Below, piece by piece: positions 1-15,500 of a stretch of DNA of 64,000 nucleotides. The stretch spans positions 10,070,995 to 10,134,994 of the forward strand of contig CM055905.1 of assembly GCA_029582155.1 (NCBI GenBank). The letters run 5' to 3'. Numbering within the stretch: position 1 is the stretch's first letter; each line of letters starts with the position of its first letter. The notes under the pieces were generated by a model, which saw only the letters and a program-made list of their open reading frames with translations, made no database searches and was not told the origin of the DNA. The DNA comes from Panopea generosa (taxonomy: Eukaryota > Mollusca > Bivalvia > Adapedonta > Hiatellidae). A program made the position numbers and the translations under genes.

Positions 1-307
1 AATGAAAAAGCAGGGAATTCTATGCCTGTCCCACAATCCATAGCTACTGAATGCTAACTGAACTGTGACGTTGTTCAAATGTTCCCTGAAGCAATTGATC
101 AATGTGCTCAAATGTGGCTTTCTCAACTTTACTATCAACGGAACCAATTGGGAGAGCTGGGTTTTGTTCTACAGACAACATCATTATTATAGATAATTAT
201 ATAAATCTACAATATGTATCTTCATGCACCAGCAATAAATGAATAAAAGTCACAGACAGACATTTCACAAAAATAATACAATTTTACCATTTTTTTCTCC
301 ATCTTAC
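1..307. other. UBR4 intron, window edge
   Basis: Non-coding AT-rich sequence after the donor of the exon ending at 308. I see no exon or repeat here. Confidence 0.6.
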
Positions 308-532
308 CTTCAAATCATTGTGTTTGACCTCTATGACTTTAGTGATGTAAAAAGGTCCATTTTTGGCTGAGCTTGACTCTGCCATAGTCTCCATGTAGAT
401 GTACCCAGATGAGGACATCAGGACAATGTAGCGGCCATCTTCAGTAAACACAAACGTGGCATCCCGTACCTTATCACCTGGTAACAGGAAGAAGTACTGC
501 GGGCTGATCGCATCTACTGACAGGTTGTAAAT
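308..532 (-). CDS. UBR4: UBR4 exon e44 (beta-propeller, last in window)
   Basis: 225 nt, phase 0. Encodes [20 protein letters not shown] and [20 protein letters not shown], matching IYDLCVDALSPTFYFLLP and SSAGYIYTQLMEEASSAQ. The next exon lies outside the window. Confidence 0.96.
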
Positions 533-3500
533 CTGCAAAGAAAAATACGAAATGATTTACGACGTTTTTTTTGCTTTTGTCCTCATTGGTAAATTGGGTC
601 AACATTTTTACTAGCAACTCTGTTTCGACAACAACAGACCATCTAAAATACAGTATTTTCATTTTTTTAATGATGTTTTAACACCATTACACGTTACAGC
701 CGACATCCAGTTTAACAGGTATCCATGGAGGAATATCTCAGAATGTATCTATGCCTATATATCTTAAGTATAACAAACACTCTTCTGTGAAATACTGTAT
801 TTTAAAGACACAAATAAATTACTTAAATACCACATGCACAGAACCAAAGTGTTTCATGTTTTTGTACCAGTAGTATGTACATACATGTCACATGAATAAA
901 TGAATGGTGTTTTACAGCACATTGACACATATACAAGTCATTTTGTGGATGTAAATTATATAAATGTAAAAATTAATTACAAAGCAATTTCACTGGAACA
1001 TAATATTTAATTTATCACAAAACAAAGTTAAAATGTCATTGGCAAAACAATACATGTAGATGGTAAATGATTTTTAAAAGTGTGTTCATGTTTTTATTTG
1101 CTTGTGATCTGCTAAAAAACAAAACGAATTAATTACTATGATCTGATTTGTTTATTTCATAGGTGCCTAGTACAACATTTATCTAATTATACCTTGACGA
1201 AGTCGGCAGTGACAATGGCCAATTCTGTCTGTGTCCCAGGCAGCCATAGGGCCTTGATGATAAAATTTCCTGTGTTGAGAGTCGGATGTAAGACAAGGTG
1301 ATCTCCTACAGATCCAGAACTTGTAAATGTCAAAACATGGCAATCCTGAAATACATAGGTACAAATACTTTATCTCTTTTCCTTACAGACTAGTGTGTTT
1401 ATTCCTGTGGTTTGATATGCAGCAATAAGGGTTGATTAAGATTCAAGAGATATATAATGCGTGTTTAATAACTTGTTCTTCAAATTGTTTGCTCTTGAAG
1501 CTGTAGGATAGAGCACATGCCTGTGATGGTGGGCTCAAACCCACAACCCCTGATCCAGGTTCCAATGCTCTACCACCGGACCATGTACTCCACACACACC
1601 TGGGTATAGAATTTCAGATGCCTGACTAGTTTATTACATTATTTAGTGTTTTTAATGATTAGAATAAACTGGAAACTTTTCATATCTCATTATCTAATTT
1701 AATGTCAGATCAAATTTACACATCTTAGACAAAGTGACTATACACATGTACATGAATTTTGAAATAATGCTCTACATGTATGTTAAATGTGACCACGTTT
1801 TTTTTTTAATTTGCTCTGAGTATACATTTCAATACCTTTCTGCAATTTAAGCTCATATCTGTTGTGCAAGGCTATCAAAGAATTAAGTTACAGAGGGACA
1901 CCCAGCTGTAGTATAATTCTGCATTCTTACTTACATACATACTTGCACATTGGGGAGACTCAAACAATATGGAAATCAGCATGAACATAAACTGGGAGAC
2001 TGCAGGTCTAACTGCATTAGTTCAAACACTTTAGTTACATAGACTGAGAATAATTAATTGACAAAACCTTATACAATATAATAACTGGTACTTCAGCTGC
2101 CGGCCAAAATTCATCAATTATTTTGTAAATGGTTAATAAATGTGATCCGGTGACATTTTCTGTTAAACAATCATTAAAATTGCTTGTTCCTGCAATTAAT
2201 TATAGTAATTTGCTTGTTTAATAGACGTCATTTGAATATTTTTTTTTTTTTACATTTTGAGTCCGAGTCAAATGTCTGACTCAAAATATGTATGAATTTA
2301 GTGACATACACACTTACCTTGAGCCCACAGACGGCCAGATAGTCCTCATTACACGGGTTACCTGTGATTGACAACACCGTGAAAGGGATGGGGGCAGACG
2401 CCAGACGCTGGAATGGATGATTACATGTTAAAGTGCAGCTTAACACAACAAAGTATTTATTATTGTAAATAATGCTGTAAATCAATCGTCAAGGAGACTG
2501 TGGCCTTGCAGGGATTCAAACTCTTGACCCTTGGATTGATAGGTAGACATGCTACAGACTGAACAATCCTGGCCCTGGCTCATTATACAGTAAAAGTACA
2601 TCATCACCACCTACTGCACATATTTAACATGAAATATTTGTTCTAATTATTATAATGATTTTGCTTATTTGAATGCTTACTAAACATTCATTACTTTGGC
2701 ACCTAATTAACACATTAATAATTATCGATTAAACAGTTTTTGATTATGTCAAAATTCAAAATCACTCATATAAACAGAATGTATGCTTACTGTCAATGTC
2801 AATTTTTTCTTGCTGGAATCAGCCTGCTTCAGGAGGGCCGACAACTGTAATATAGTTATCTTCCCTTTCTCGTGGCTGACTGCCAGGTGCTGTCTCTTCC
2901 CGTGCGGTGACGCCAGCACACACATTGCAACCCGTCGAATTATATGGGAAGTGATCAATTGACGTATTTGTTGACCCTGATCTCCGCTGTAACTCATGCG
3001 GACATTCTCGAAAGCGCCCTCTTGTGAGCCCAGTGTGACAGCCTGTTAATGCAAAATGTTAAAATAGAAAATATTCCATTTTTTTTTTTTTAAAAAACAA
3101 GTTGAAAGACTGCTTTACAACTTACATCTGATTCAGAAACTTTGCAGCTTTTATTTAACAAGTAAACACGTAAAACTAACATCAATTTAAATTACATGGG
3201 TTTTTTTTATTGTCATATTTGATTTATTATATTGGCTTACATTGGAACAGAAGTCCAGAACCTCATTGAGAATCTTATAAATAATTTGACAGACGAGATG
3301 AATGAATAAACAAGTGCTACAATTAATGCCCCTTCAACAGCATTCAAATGGCAGAGGCATAAAAACAATGACCAGTTATCTAGAAACTGAACTTACTGGG
3401 AAAATTGTGTACTAAAGATCTGTGTTAACCCTTCACTTCATATAGATGCCTTTTGAAACCTCTAATATTGAAAGCATTAATTCACCACATATCAGCAATG

Positions 3501-6500
3501 GGTGAATTATGTTTATATTAACTGACAGAGTAGAAACCGGTGCAGGAAGTGTTCAGATTGCTCGTTATGAGCAATCTAAACTCTTCCTGCACTGTTTTCA
3601 AAGGCCTTTTGTGATTGGTGCGGTTAATCTATGGAGTAAAGGGTTAAAGTTGAAGCTTACAAGAATCAAAATAATGGTTTAATTCCATTTATACAACATT
3701 AAATCTGAACCCAATTTACCTTATTCATGTATTGTTAACAGGTGTTGTCATTATCTCTGAGCTGGTATTCATATACTTTAACTCAAAAACGAATTTTGAA
3801 AAACATAATAAGAAACCATTTTTTACACCAAAGTTTGCAAGCAGATAGGGACACCTAATACTCTCACAATTATTCTATTGGTTATGGTGAACAAGATATC
3901 AAAGGTTGAAATTTTGATTTTCAAGATGAAATCTAAGAATAGTCTCAGGAATGGATGGTGAATATGACCCAAGGTTCTTTGCATGATGTAGCTCATTCGG
4001 CATTGCTAGGAAATAGAATAATTGGTTAACCGGTTCGGTTGTTAGGGGCCATGGAGATGTCACCTATGAACAGGTCTTCATGAACAGACTCAGACTGCTG
4101 TTATCTTTTCATGGTTGCGTTCTGTGCTTTCAAGAGATATCCTTCTATCAGATATTGAAAGTATCTAACATACCATTAGCTGGTCCGTGGTTTCTGTGGT
4201 CTTGGCCAGTGTGTGTAAGTCCTGTAGGGCAGATTGTGCCCGCTGCATGCTACCCATGGGGGACAGAGACTGGTAGTTCTCCGTCAACGATGGCAGAATA
4301 TGCTCCAACATCTCTAGTACTGTCTGTATGGTCTGAGAGCACGTCTGAAAGTCATGTTATAGTACATGTTGTTATTGTTTTAGATATATGTGTACTGATA
4401 ACTAATTTTATTTTTAAAGCAGTTTAATAGTATCTCTGGATTGAATGATTAAAAAATACAGCATCAGTTTTATGGCATCGATGGCTAACAGATGATCAGT
4501 TTACCTAACCACTGTTTCCTCGGATCCTGGAAGGTTAACCAGTGCCTGATCACACTCCATCCCTGCAAGTAACTAGTAACTTTCCCACTTGAATCAGCGG
4601 TGAGAGATGAATAGACACAATGTCATATATCAATCGTCATGGAGACTGTTGCTGTGTTGAGATTCAAACTCATGACCCCTGGATTGATAGTCAGACGCAC
4701 TACTGACTAATTTGGCCTGGCATCTTTAAATTGAATGAAAGTGTGTATGCACAGACAAGATCAGCTCTTCCCTTCTGGCTGGCAGAATGAAGCAGCAACT
4801 AAAACAATTTACATTTTATAATTGTGCATACCAGTATAAATATTCATTCATCTTTTAAGATGACTGATAGCACAAAGGAAGAGGGAAGAGATTGTCAACT
4901 GATGTCTCAAAATGAAGAAATTAGGTTGACAAAATAGAGATGTTATTTGGTGGTTGGGAAGGCGAGCTTGCCTATAAATATATATATATATGTAAATTTG
5001 TCCACCCTGTCCAGATGTGTTGCACGTAATTCCATGGTATATAAGTCATGGCCGACACCAAAGTTATTGTTTTGGCAGAGGCCTTGATATTGTATCTATG
5101 GTTTACATTGTAGCTAAGCGCAATCTCCGTAGTCTAGTCTGTACATTTATGTCTTGGTTATTCACAAATAATTATCTCCATATATATATCATGCATTGTG
5201 AATAAGCATCTGAAAAGATCCCAAAAAATCGTAAATTCCATTGTTGTGAATTTAATTATCTCCCTTATATATTTAAATATATTTCAACAATTAGTTGACT
5301 GGCAATGTTTGTAAAATTACATCTTGCATCCTCATTATTCCTCCCAATCATGAATACCAGTATTACAGTATCCACTCCCACAACCCCAATCACCCAACTT
5401 CTACAAAAATGGTCTACTGCTGGTTAGCATCTCCTTCTGGTAATAAAGACTTGATTCATTCAGCACAACTTACCAATGTGTTCATCAGATCTTCTCTACT
5501 TCCCTGAAAAAAAAAAAAAAAATGTTCTCATGTTTGTATTCAACAACAGAGTTAACAATTTTGTGATTTCATGTTTTGAATAAGTGGTCAATGCATTCAT
5601 ATCAAGCCACCATGCAATGAACTAACAAGAGCACCACAAGCAGATGAAGACGCTTGCCATTAAGTAGGTAAAGGTCAGTAATGTGAACTTTTTAACATGA
5701 CTGTGATCTGCTTACAGAGTCAATACTAATACTTAAAAACAAAATTATAGAAAGGAAGAAAAAAGAAACCCGCACTACCAACTGAGATAACCAGGCCTGA
5801 AATACAAAAATGTAGTAGGAATGTATAATAGATGCTATAAAATGCTTCTGTAACAAATAAAAAGTTTTCACAATCGAAATACATTTATGGAAAAAAAAGT
5901 TCCCGCAGCGGAATTGAAAATTTGTGCCACTACCAGATTTTCCTTCACAAACTATCTCTATATACCAGTTTATTTTAGCTTGATTGTGAAGAAAGCCTGA
6001 AGCTTATAATAACCGCCTTCAAGACCGCTTCCTGGATAAAACCAGTTCAGAATGTTGTATTATGAGTGACCATGGGGTCAAGCTGGGAACTGAATCTGCA
6101 ATCTCTAGCGTGAACAGCCAAAACTGTATCCACTGCCCAGCTTAAAATCTCTACAATTCATCAGAAGTATGAAGTTCATATACATACATCTATTTGCTGA
6201 CAAAGAATCTTCCTGGCCTTGCTGATTTGATCTTTATTACTGTCCACAGTTTTGTCTGAGTGGAGTGGGGATGAGAGACGGCGTCTGAGGAGACTGGGGA
6301 GATGTGAATCCATGGTGAATGGCGATGGAGTGTTCAGTGCTTCCCCGCCAATGATTCCACTCTGGGCCGTTCTCTTCACTAAAGCCTGTAACGTTGTAAA
6401 ATATGGTGTTGTTGTTGTTGTATGGTGTTAAAATTTTCCTTTTTTACATTTTTTTCAGTCATATTGCGACGGTGTCTATTTGAGACAGTATTCTGAGCAC

Positions 6501-9500
6501 TGCCACACCGGAGTATCATGCCACCCAGTCACATTATACTGACACCAGATCGACCAAACCAAGAACTATTCTTGAAATGATAAGCGCCAAGCGAGGAAGC
6601 GTCTAGTACCAAATCTTTGGCATGACCCGTCTGGGAATCAAACCCACAACTGCTCACATGCGAAGCAGACGCTCAAGCACTAGACCACGTTTAACTAAAA
6701 TCAGTTTACAAATTTATAAGTTGTCCAGACAAGATTTATCATAAAAAATAGCGGGGGATTAGGCCTTACCTTACAGCTTGCATCTTCCTTTGCTCCACAA
6801 TCACAGAAGAAGGAGCCAAACTTGGCATAGGTCAGGTCATGGTCCTTGTGACACACCTTGGCACACACTGTACACACTCCAACACCGTCAACCATCTTAC
6901 ATGTGTGACAATGGTACCTTCAGAAACAGATTGTTTTGTAATTAGCGTCATTATAATGGCACAATTTACATTTACAAGAAGTTTATATTTCCTCGTCATA
7001 CATGCAAGTCAATAGGGGTCGAGAGCGGAGGTAAAATGAACCAGTATGCATTTCATTGGAACAACATTCTTGTTTTGCTTTTGTGCATCATGGCAGGAAT
7101 TTCACAAGTTATCAAAATGGGTGTGCTCATTCAATATCTTGATTCTGACACTAGTATAACACAATATTGACATTAAATTGCCCATAAGATGTGTACAATC
7201 AGTTTTCTAACAAGAAAATTACATAATACCTTTAGGCCATTATAAATAAATTGCTAGATTATCATTCAAAGTTTTCTTAAAATGGGGGAAGTGGGGAGGA
7301 TTTTTTTACTTTAATTTTTTTGTGTGATTTTTTTATGAAAATAAATAGGGGCCAGGTAGTGATGATAATATAGTAATTAGTTTATTATGGCCTTATCTGA
7401 AGTAGTTGAAAAATATGATGTATAAATAATAAGATTGAAAGTACAAGTTTGGGTTTTCATCTGGTGATGAAAAAAAAAATCAGTCTAGTTGGATGTTACT
7501 AGCCAATTGATTTTCAATCCTTATATATAATAAATTAGATCTGTCACTCACCAGTGTTGGTTCATAAACTCCTTCTGTGTTATTGTGAACGTACATAGTT
7601 TGTTATTCATTGAATCTTCATCCTGAAGTCACAAAATAGTCATACATTTTTTTATAAGAGTGAAAACAATTTTCAGCACATACATGTAGCAGGTTATACA
7701 TGTACACAGGTGTCAATGCTACTGGTGGAGATAGGTCTCGGAGGCCTATCCATGAATGTAAATAGAACCACAGCGACTGTACTTCCCCAAGTAGCAGACA
7801 AACCTTCACAAACAACTTTATATTACCGAGTCAGAGCCTTTAATATTGGTTCCCAGATACATGCAATATTAGAGCATTTAAGACAGGTTCCCTAACACTT
7901 CCAGAAACAAAGTACATTGTACTTAAGATTGTTCCCAGATACATACATACAATGTGAAGAGCATTAAAGACTGGTTCACTAGCACAGAAGCAAAGTACAT
8001 TGTACTTAAGATTGTTCCCAGATACATACATACAATGTGAAGAGCATTAAAGACTGGTTCACTAGCACAGAAACAAAGTACATTGTACTTAAGATTGTTC
8101 CCAGATACATACATACAATGTGAAGAGCATTAAAGACTGGTTCACTAGCACAGAAACAAAGTACATTGTACTTAAGGTAAGTTCCCAAATCTACAACATT
8201 ACAGTCCTTAACACTAGTTCTCTAACACTTGCAGAAACCAAGTACATTATCCTTAAAACTGGTTCCCAGATCTTCAATGTCCCTAACACTTGCAGAAACC
8301 ACGTAAAATGTACTTAAGATTGGTTCCCGATCCACAAACAAGGTCCCTGACACTTGCAGAAACCAAGTAAATTATACTTAAGACTGGTTCCCAAATGCAT
8401 ACAAAGTTAAGAGTATTTAACACTGACTGCTAAACACCAAAAGAAACAAAGTAAATTGTACTTAAGACTGGTTCCCTGATACACACAGGTTTAGAGCAAT
8501 TACACTGTAAGACTGGTTTCTGGACACTTACAGAATCTTCTGCAGCTGAATCCTCCTCTTCATGACTCAGATCATCCTCCCAGTCACTGTCAATCTCCGG
8601 TGCAACACAGATTTCTTGCTCCATGGGTGGTGATGTGGTTCCTGTGTGCTCTGTGCCTTTCTTGAGAGCCCCCAGAATCTCACCAATGTACGAGAGTAAA
8701 CAGCATAGAGTGTTAAGCAGGTTCTGTAACAAGTAGCATCAAACCTTGTATGTTTAAACAACAAATCCAATTAAACCTGTAGTAACTTAAACTTCACTCT
8801 TGATTTTGAAATACAAGAATGCTTTTATAGACACCGATACATATCCATGGCAAAATTAACTGTCTGGTTAATCAACCATCTTATCAATGCAAAGACAGGA
8901 TTGCAAACCAGATTCTATTAATGACTAGAAATGTGTCTGTCAACATGAACGCTCTTTTGATCTTTTTTAAAATAACTCCTGTAAAAGTTGACCAATGCTG
9001 ACAAATATTGAATTTGACCTGTACTGTTATAATTATACAGGTACCCATGTCAAGATATATTAATACAATACATAGATCCCTTAATGATCAGAAACCAATT
9101 TTTTTTTAACTCAGACAGACATATTAACAGACAGATTGGGGTAACACTTGATACAACATTCTTTAAAAAAGCAAATACATTTCAGGATGTTCTAAATGGA
9201 CAGCAGTGTTACTTTTTAACACCTTTATAACTACAATTTTTAAAATATGGACATTCTACAACATTAATGTTATTTTTCAAAGCATACATGAATATATAGT
9301 TTGTAAAGTATTACCTTTCCAGTTTTACTGTTCACTAGCATTTTCTCCAAAACATCTTTCTGAGAAACATGGACTTTACTGCAAAGACAGTTTTTGAATA
9401 ATATTTCACGTAAACTATTAAGGTGACATTTAATAAAGGATAGTTTAAAAGTTTTTTTCTAATATCAAGATTTGTTAATTTCTTTCCTGTAGAAGTACAA

Positions 9501-12500
9501 TTCTTAATAAAATTAGACAAGCAAAAATGATATTAGAACATTTGTTAAGAAATAACTATTGTTTATAGTAATTTATTTTAGCTCGTGCAGAAAGCTAGTG
9601 TTTATATAAACAGCTCCCTAGTCTGCTTCCTAAGACGAACCAGAACTATGTGTTGTTTTTGAGAGGCAAAAGCTCAAGCTAAGAACCAACTCACAACTTC
9701 TGGCATAAGCAGCCAACACTCTATCCACTACACTACCACCCCGCTCAAATTCTAAATAGACAGATGATAACAGAACAATTATTATATGTAGAGGAATAAG
9801 AGTAAAAAGTTTTATTGAGACTGACCATATTTGTAGCCAGACTGTGGCAGCCTGGAACAGTGTTGTGTGACCGTTACCATTACCACTTCCGGCCAGCGTG
9901 TGCATGACAACCATCAGCTCGGGGAACCCTCCAGCCTCTCCTGTTGCAGATGATAGCAGTGTTTCCCCGAGGGGCAGGAGGGATGTGAGAATGGCTTGAG
10001 GGACTGTCTCGCAGACAGGGCTGGGTCGTTTCACCAAATGCTGGGTAAAGGTTTGCAGGAGATGACGATTCTCAACAAAACTTTCTTCATCAGAATCCTA
10101 CATGAACAAGAATTTGAACATTCATTAATTTTAACAGTGTTTGGCCTCTTTTGAAACATTAAATACTAAATAAGTGACTCTCAGCTAAAAATATAACAAC
10201 CGGGTCCGGTTACCCCAGTTGGTAGCATATCCGACTACCAATCCAGGGTACCTGTCACATCCCAGTTTCCGTGATGATTGATATACAACATTGCATCTCA
10301 TTGTCATTCATCTCTCACCTTTGATTCAAGTGGGAAAGTTATCAGTAACTTAAGGAGATGGGTAAGCTTGAGCCCTGGTTAACCTATCAGGATCCCAGAA
10401 ATGAGTTGTTTGTTTATCTGGATGGCATAAAAATGACGCTTGATATTCAAGCAAATGCACAAATAAATTGTAGCCCTCAACTAAACCTGTACCGATTTGA
10501 CTCAATTCAAATGGCAATCTCAGGGAGTTTCAGACATCCTGTGGGTGGGGTATCATACAATGTGTCTGCTGCATGATACTTCAGTGTGGCAGCACCCAAA
10601 TTACTGTCTCAAGAGAACAGCGTCACAATATAACTGAACAAGAGGCCCAAGAGGGCCTGAGGACGCTCTACTGACTCATAGTGGCCATAGCAATTTTTGA
10701 AATTCTACTATGCAATAGAAACATCGGGGCGGGGTCATTTTTAACTCTAGGGACACCATTTGAACAAAACTAACAAAACTATAGTTAGTCATCATTACCA
10801 CATAAACATTTTGAAAATCTGTTGGACCGTTCATGAGAAGATTTTTTTTAAGTTTTGGACTATTTTTAGTAACGGTGGCCATCTTGAATTTTAGATAAAA
10901 AATAAATCTCTTTAATAGTCTCCTATGCAAGAGAAACATCCATGTGAAGTTTCAGTTTAATTGGCCTAGTGGTTTCAGAATAAATGAAAAAAAAAGAGAA
11001 TTTTCTGTTTTCCCACAGTATCCCTATGTAAAATTCTAAGTCCCCTTACAGGGCCCCTATATATTTAAGCCCCTAAATTCTTATCTGCAATCAAACCCCT
11101 ACACATAGGGATAATTTATATCAAATATGTACAAATATGACATACCGGTTCTTAAGAAAACAATTTTACTAATTCCAAATTTGTACCCTTTTGGGGCCCC
11201 TCCTGACCCATTAAGAAATAGGAGCCTAGTCATTTTTACAAATCTTAACCTCCTTCACCTAACAATGCTTTAGTGAAGATATAGGCAAAATCATTTCCAT
11301 TTAAACTAGAGCTATCACTGAAGGTGATGAATTACCCCCGAACGCCGCCATGACAGAAAATGGTTTACCATTGTATGAAGTTTTATTAAATTATATCCAA
11401 TAGTTTTAAAGTTATGCTCCGGACAAGGGAAATATATCAAAGGGCAATAACTCTGTAATTAGCAAGAATAGAGTTATGTTTCCTGTACACTGCACTTCCT
11501 GTCATTATATTCTATCATTGTATGAAGCTTGATGAAATTCCATCCAGTACTTTAAAAGTAATGCTCCAGACAAGGGAAATATATCAAAGGGCAATAACTC
11601 TGTAATTAGCAAGAATAGAGTTATGTTTCTTGTACACTGCACTTCCTCTCATTATATTCTACCATTGTATGAAGCTTGATGAAATTCCATCAGGTACTTT
11701 TCAAGTTATGCTCCAGACAAGAAAAAATACCAAAGGGCAATAACTCTGTAATTAGCAAGAATAGAGTTATGTTTCTTGTACACTGCACTTCCTCTCATTA
11801 TATTCTACCATTGTATGACGTTTGCTGAAATTCCATCCAGTACTTTTCAAGTGATGTTCCGGACAAGGAAAATTGCAACGGACAGACCGACCGACAGACC
11901 GACAGACCGACAGACCGACCACAGGGTGACTCCAATATACCCCCTCAAACTTCGTTTGTCGGGGGTATAAAAAAAATAAATATATATATATTATATTGAC
12001 AAGTGTCCCCTTATTGAACTCTCGGGGCAGGGTCATATTTAACCCTAGGGACACCATTTGAACAAATCTAACAATACTATAGTTGGTCAGCAATACTACA
12101 TAAACATTTTGAAAATCTGTTGGGCCACTCATGAGAAGAAGATTTTTTAAGTTTTGGACTATTTTTAGTAACAGTGGCCATTTTGAATTTCAGATCGAAA
12201 AAAAAAATCTTTTGTATAGTCTCCTACACAATAGAAACATCCGTGTGAAATTTCAGTTTAATTGGCCTAGTGGTTTCAAAACAAATGAAAGAAAAAGAGA
12301 ATTTTCTGTTTTCCCATAGTATCCCTATGTAAAATTCTAAGTCCCCTTACAGGGCCCCTATAAATTTTAGCCCCTAAATTCTTATCTGCAATCAAACCCC
12401 TACACATAGGGATAATTTATCCAAAATATGAACAAATCTGACATACCGGTTCTTAAGAAAACAAATTTAGTAATTCACAATTTTTACCCTTTTGGGGCCA

Positions 12501-15500
12501 CTCCTGACCCCTTAAGACAGTGGAACCCAGTCATTTTTACAAATCTGAACCTCCTTCACCAAACAATGCTTTTGTGAAGATATAGGCAAAATCATTTCCA
12601 TTTTAAAAAAAATATATAAAAAAATATTATAATGACATGTGTCCCCTAATTGAACCCTCGGGGCGGGGTCATATTTAACCCTAGGGACACCATTTGAACA
12701 AATCTAACAATACTATAGTTGGTCATCATTACTACATAAACATTTTGAAAATCTGTTGGGCCGTTCATGAGAAGAAGATTTTTTAAGTTTTGGACTATTT
12801 TTAGTAATGGCGGCCATCTTGAATTTTAGATCGAAAAAAAAAATCTTCTGTATAGTCTCCTATGCAACAGAAACACCCATGTGAAGTTTTAGTTTAATTG
12901 GCCTAGTGGTTTCAGAGAAAGTGCTGCTAACAGACGACGGACGACAGACAACGCGCAATCGCATTAGCACTTCTGGCCTTTGGCCAGTAGAGCTAAAAAT
13001 TGTTGAAAGTGAAGCTAAACACCATACAACAACAATGTATTTCAAATTACATGTGTATCACCATTATGCAAATATTTCTAGATAAGTCTATTAGCATAAG
13101 AAAATATACATGTATGTACCTTTGAAGTAATGATGAGTTTTGACAGCCATGCCTGCAGTGTGGACACATCTTCTTCTGCCAGATGGTTCAAGGACTTGCA
13201 CAGCTCCTTGTAGGTCTTACTGTTCTTACCATTGGCGGCTATAAATAAATATTGCATCAAATATTAATATCTGATAAAAGGACCCCTTGAGAATACAAAA
13301 TGCATCCCTTGAAAGTACAGAAAGCAATCAAGAATAAAATGGCAGAATTAGTTTTAATATACAAAGAAAGCTCAGAGTTCATATGAACCACTCTCGAGTC
13401 CGTTTCCTGGTTAGAACCAGTACTGAATGTTACTTTTCGAGAGGCCATTGGGTTGAGTTGAGGGATCTACTTTGCTACTACCCTGCTTAGCAGACTTTGT
13501 TCTATGGAATCAATTCATGTGCTTTTATGAAATAGGCTACACCCCTAACACTGTATTCTGTTTAGAAGAAAACATTAAAAAGAGCTCCAGAATTCCAAGG
13601 AGCTAGAAACAATAACGGTACTGTGTCAAACCATCTACATCATCATTAACATCACAATACATGTATGTCACATTACATATCATTAGCTTAAATACAACCT
13701 AAATTATACATTATCATGTGACATTAATTATTACTACATGCATGTACATGTACACTGTCTATCACGTGTAGCCCAAAACCACCAGCATGATCTTTATTCA
13801 TGTTACTGAATAAATTTACATACATGTATGTGTTGCTCTTTCCACATGTTTAGTTATGTCCCGTTAGGCCATCATAAATTAATTGCTAGACTATCATCCA
13901 AATTTTTCTGAAAAAGGGGGAGGGGGGAGGATTTCATTTTTTATTTATTTATTTTACTTTTTCTTATGAAAATGAAAAGGGTCGGGGCGGCATCAATATT
14001 AGGGGGTGTGGGGTGATAATCTAACAATTAATTTATTATGGCCTAACCAATGGAAACAAATCAGTCTCGATGAGTCGGTATGCACGACATTATAATTCGC
14101 ATATAAGCAGCATCCATTATATCATTGAGAAAAGATTCTCAGATGAGAACAACAGCTCTCTTTATTCTTTGGATATTTATTTGTTTTGTTTGAATATTTA
14201 GCATCATTTATATGCCATTGATGATCAATTAGCATAACTAGTCTTTCCTTGGATCCTAGAAGGTGAACTGGTGCTCAAGCAAACCAATCTCTGCATGCAA
14301 CTGATATCATTTCTTACTTGAATCAGCAGTGAGAGACAAATGACAATGAGATGCAATATCATAAATCAATCATCCCTGAGATGGCTTGGATATCATAGCT
14401 AAAAACTTTCTATTAAATCTGTCATTCAGCATACACTATATACAAAAATACTTGATTTCACATGATCAATATTACCGAAATCTTATACAATGTATTTAAA
14501 TTTTTTGTATTAATTTAAAACTCAGTTTGTTCTGAAAATGTTTCGTACACTGCCATCTTCAATCTTGTAACCATGGCAACTTACCTAAATAGAGCAGCTT
14601 ATTGAAGAATTTGAGCACCTTGCCAGCAAAGTCATGTGACATGTTGTCTTTAGCAGCGGAGAGAAGCAGCTTTGTTAGATCTGAAGAAGAAAAAATTATG
14701 TGTATCAAGTATTGTAAATTACAGAACGGAACAGAACAGAACTGTTTATTAAGACTGACAAACAGTTAATTCCTGACAAACTTACCCCTTCAGAAGTAAT
14801 TGACCAGAAATCAATTTTTTACCTGAAGAATAGACGGACAAACGGATGGACAGGGGCTATACTGCTACACCATTCTCCGAAATTAACAAATTTAGATATG
14901 TGTAGTGAGAGATTCAGATAAGGTTTACAGATATTAATTTTTGTTTAGGTGATATTCTGGACAAACAGGAGTAGTGTCACTTCACCATTAACAAAACTTA
15001 GATTTGTAGCGAGTTTCAGATGAGGTTTAAAGATTTCTTTTTTGTTGGGTGACATTGTGTGAGGTATAAATTACATTGTTTGTATCAACCAAAATTTTTC
15101 TACTCACCGTTTACTGCATAAAATCTCTCAAAAGCTTTCACAGCGGCAGACTTATCAAGATGGTTTTCCATGAACCTCAGACAGTCTGTAAAAACTTGTC
15201 CATCCAGGTGACTGAAACATGAAACATTTTTTTGAAAATTGCTTCATATCCACTTTCTGTAACAACTTCATTTATTCAAAGTTTAAACAGAATTTTATTA
15301 ATATATAAAGGTCATTAAAGGGTCCTCCCTGGACGAGTGGTCTAAGGCGCTGTTGTGCAATGAAGTTGTGCAATTTTACCACTGAAGTCTTGGGTTTGAG
15401 CCCAACTCGAACTAAAAACTTTGTGCGAAAGTTTGCCAGTGACTTACGGAAGGATGGTGTTTCAGTAGAGATTCATTCTGAGGTGTACATTTCAAAATAT

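Noticed and set aside
4080..4427. Plus-strand ORF of 115 codons
   Set aside because: It overlaps UBR4 exon e40 on the other strand and has no similarity I recognise.
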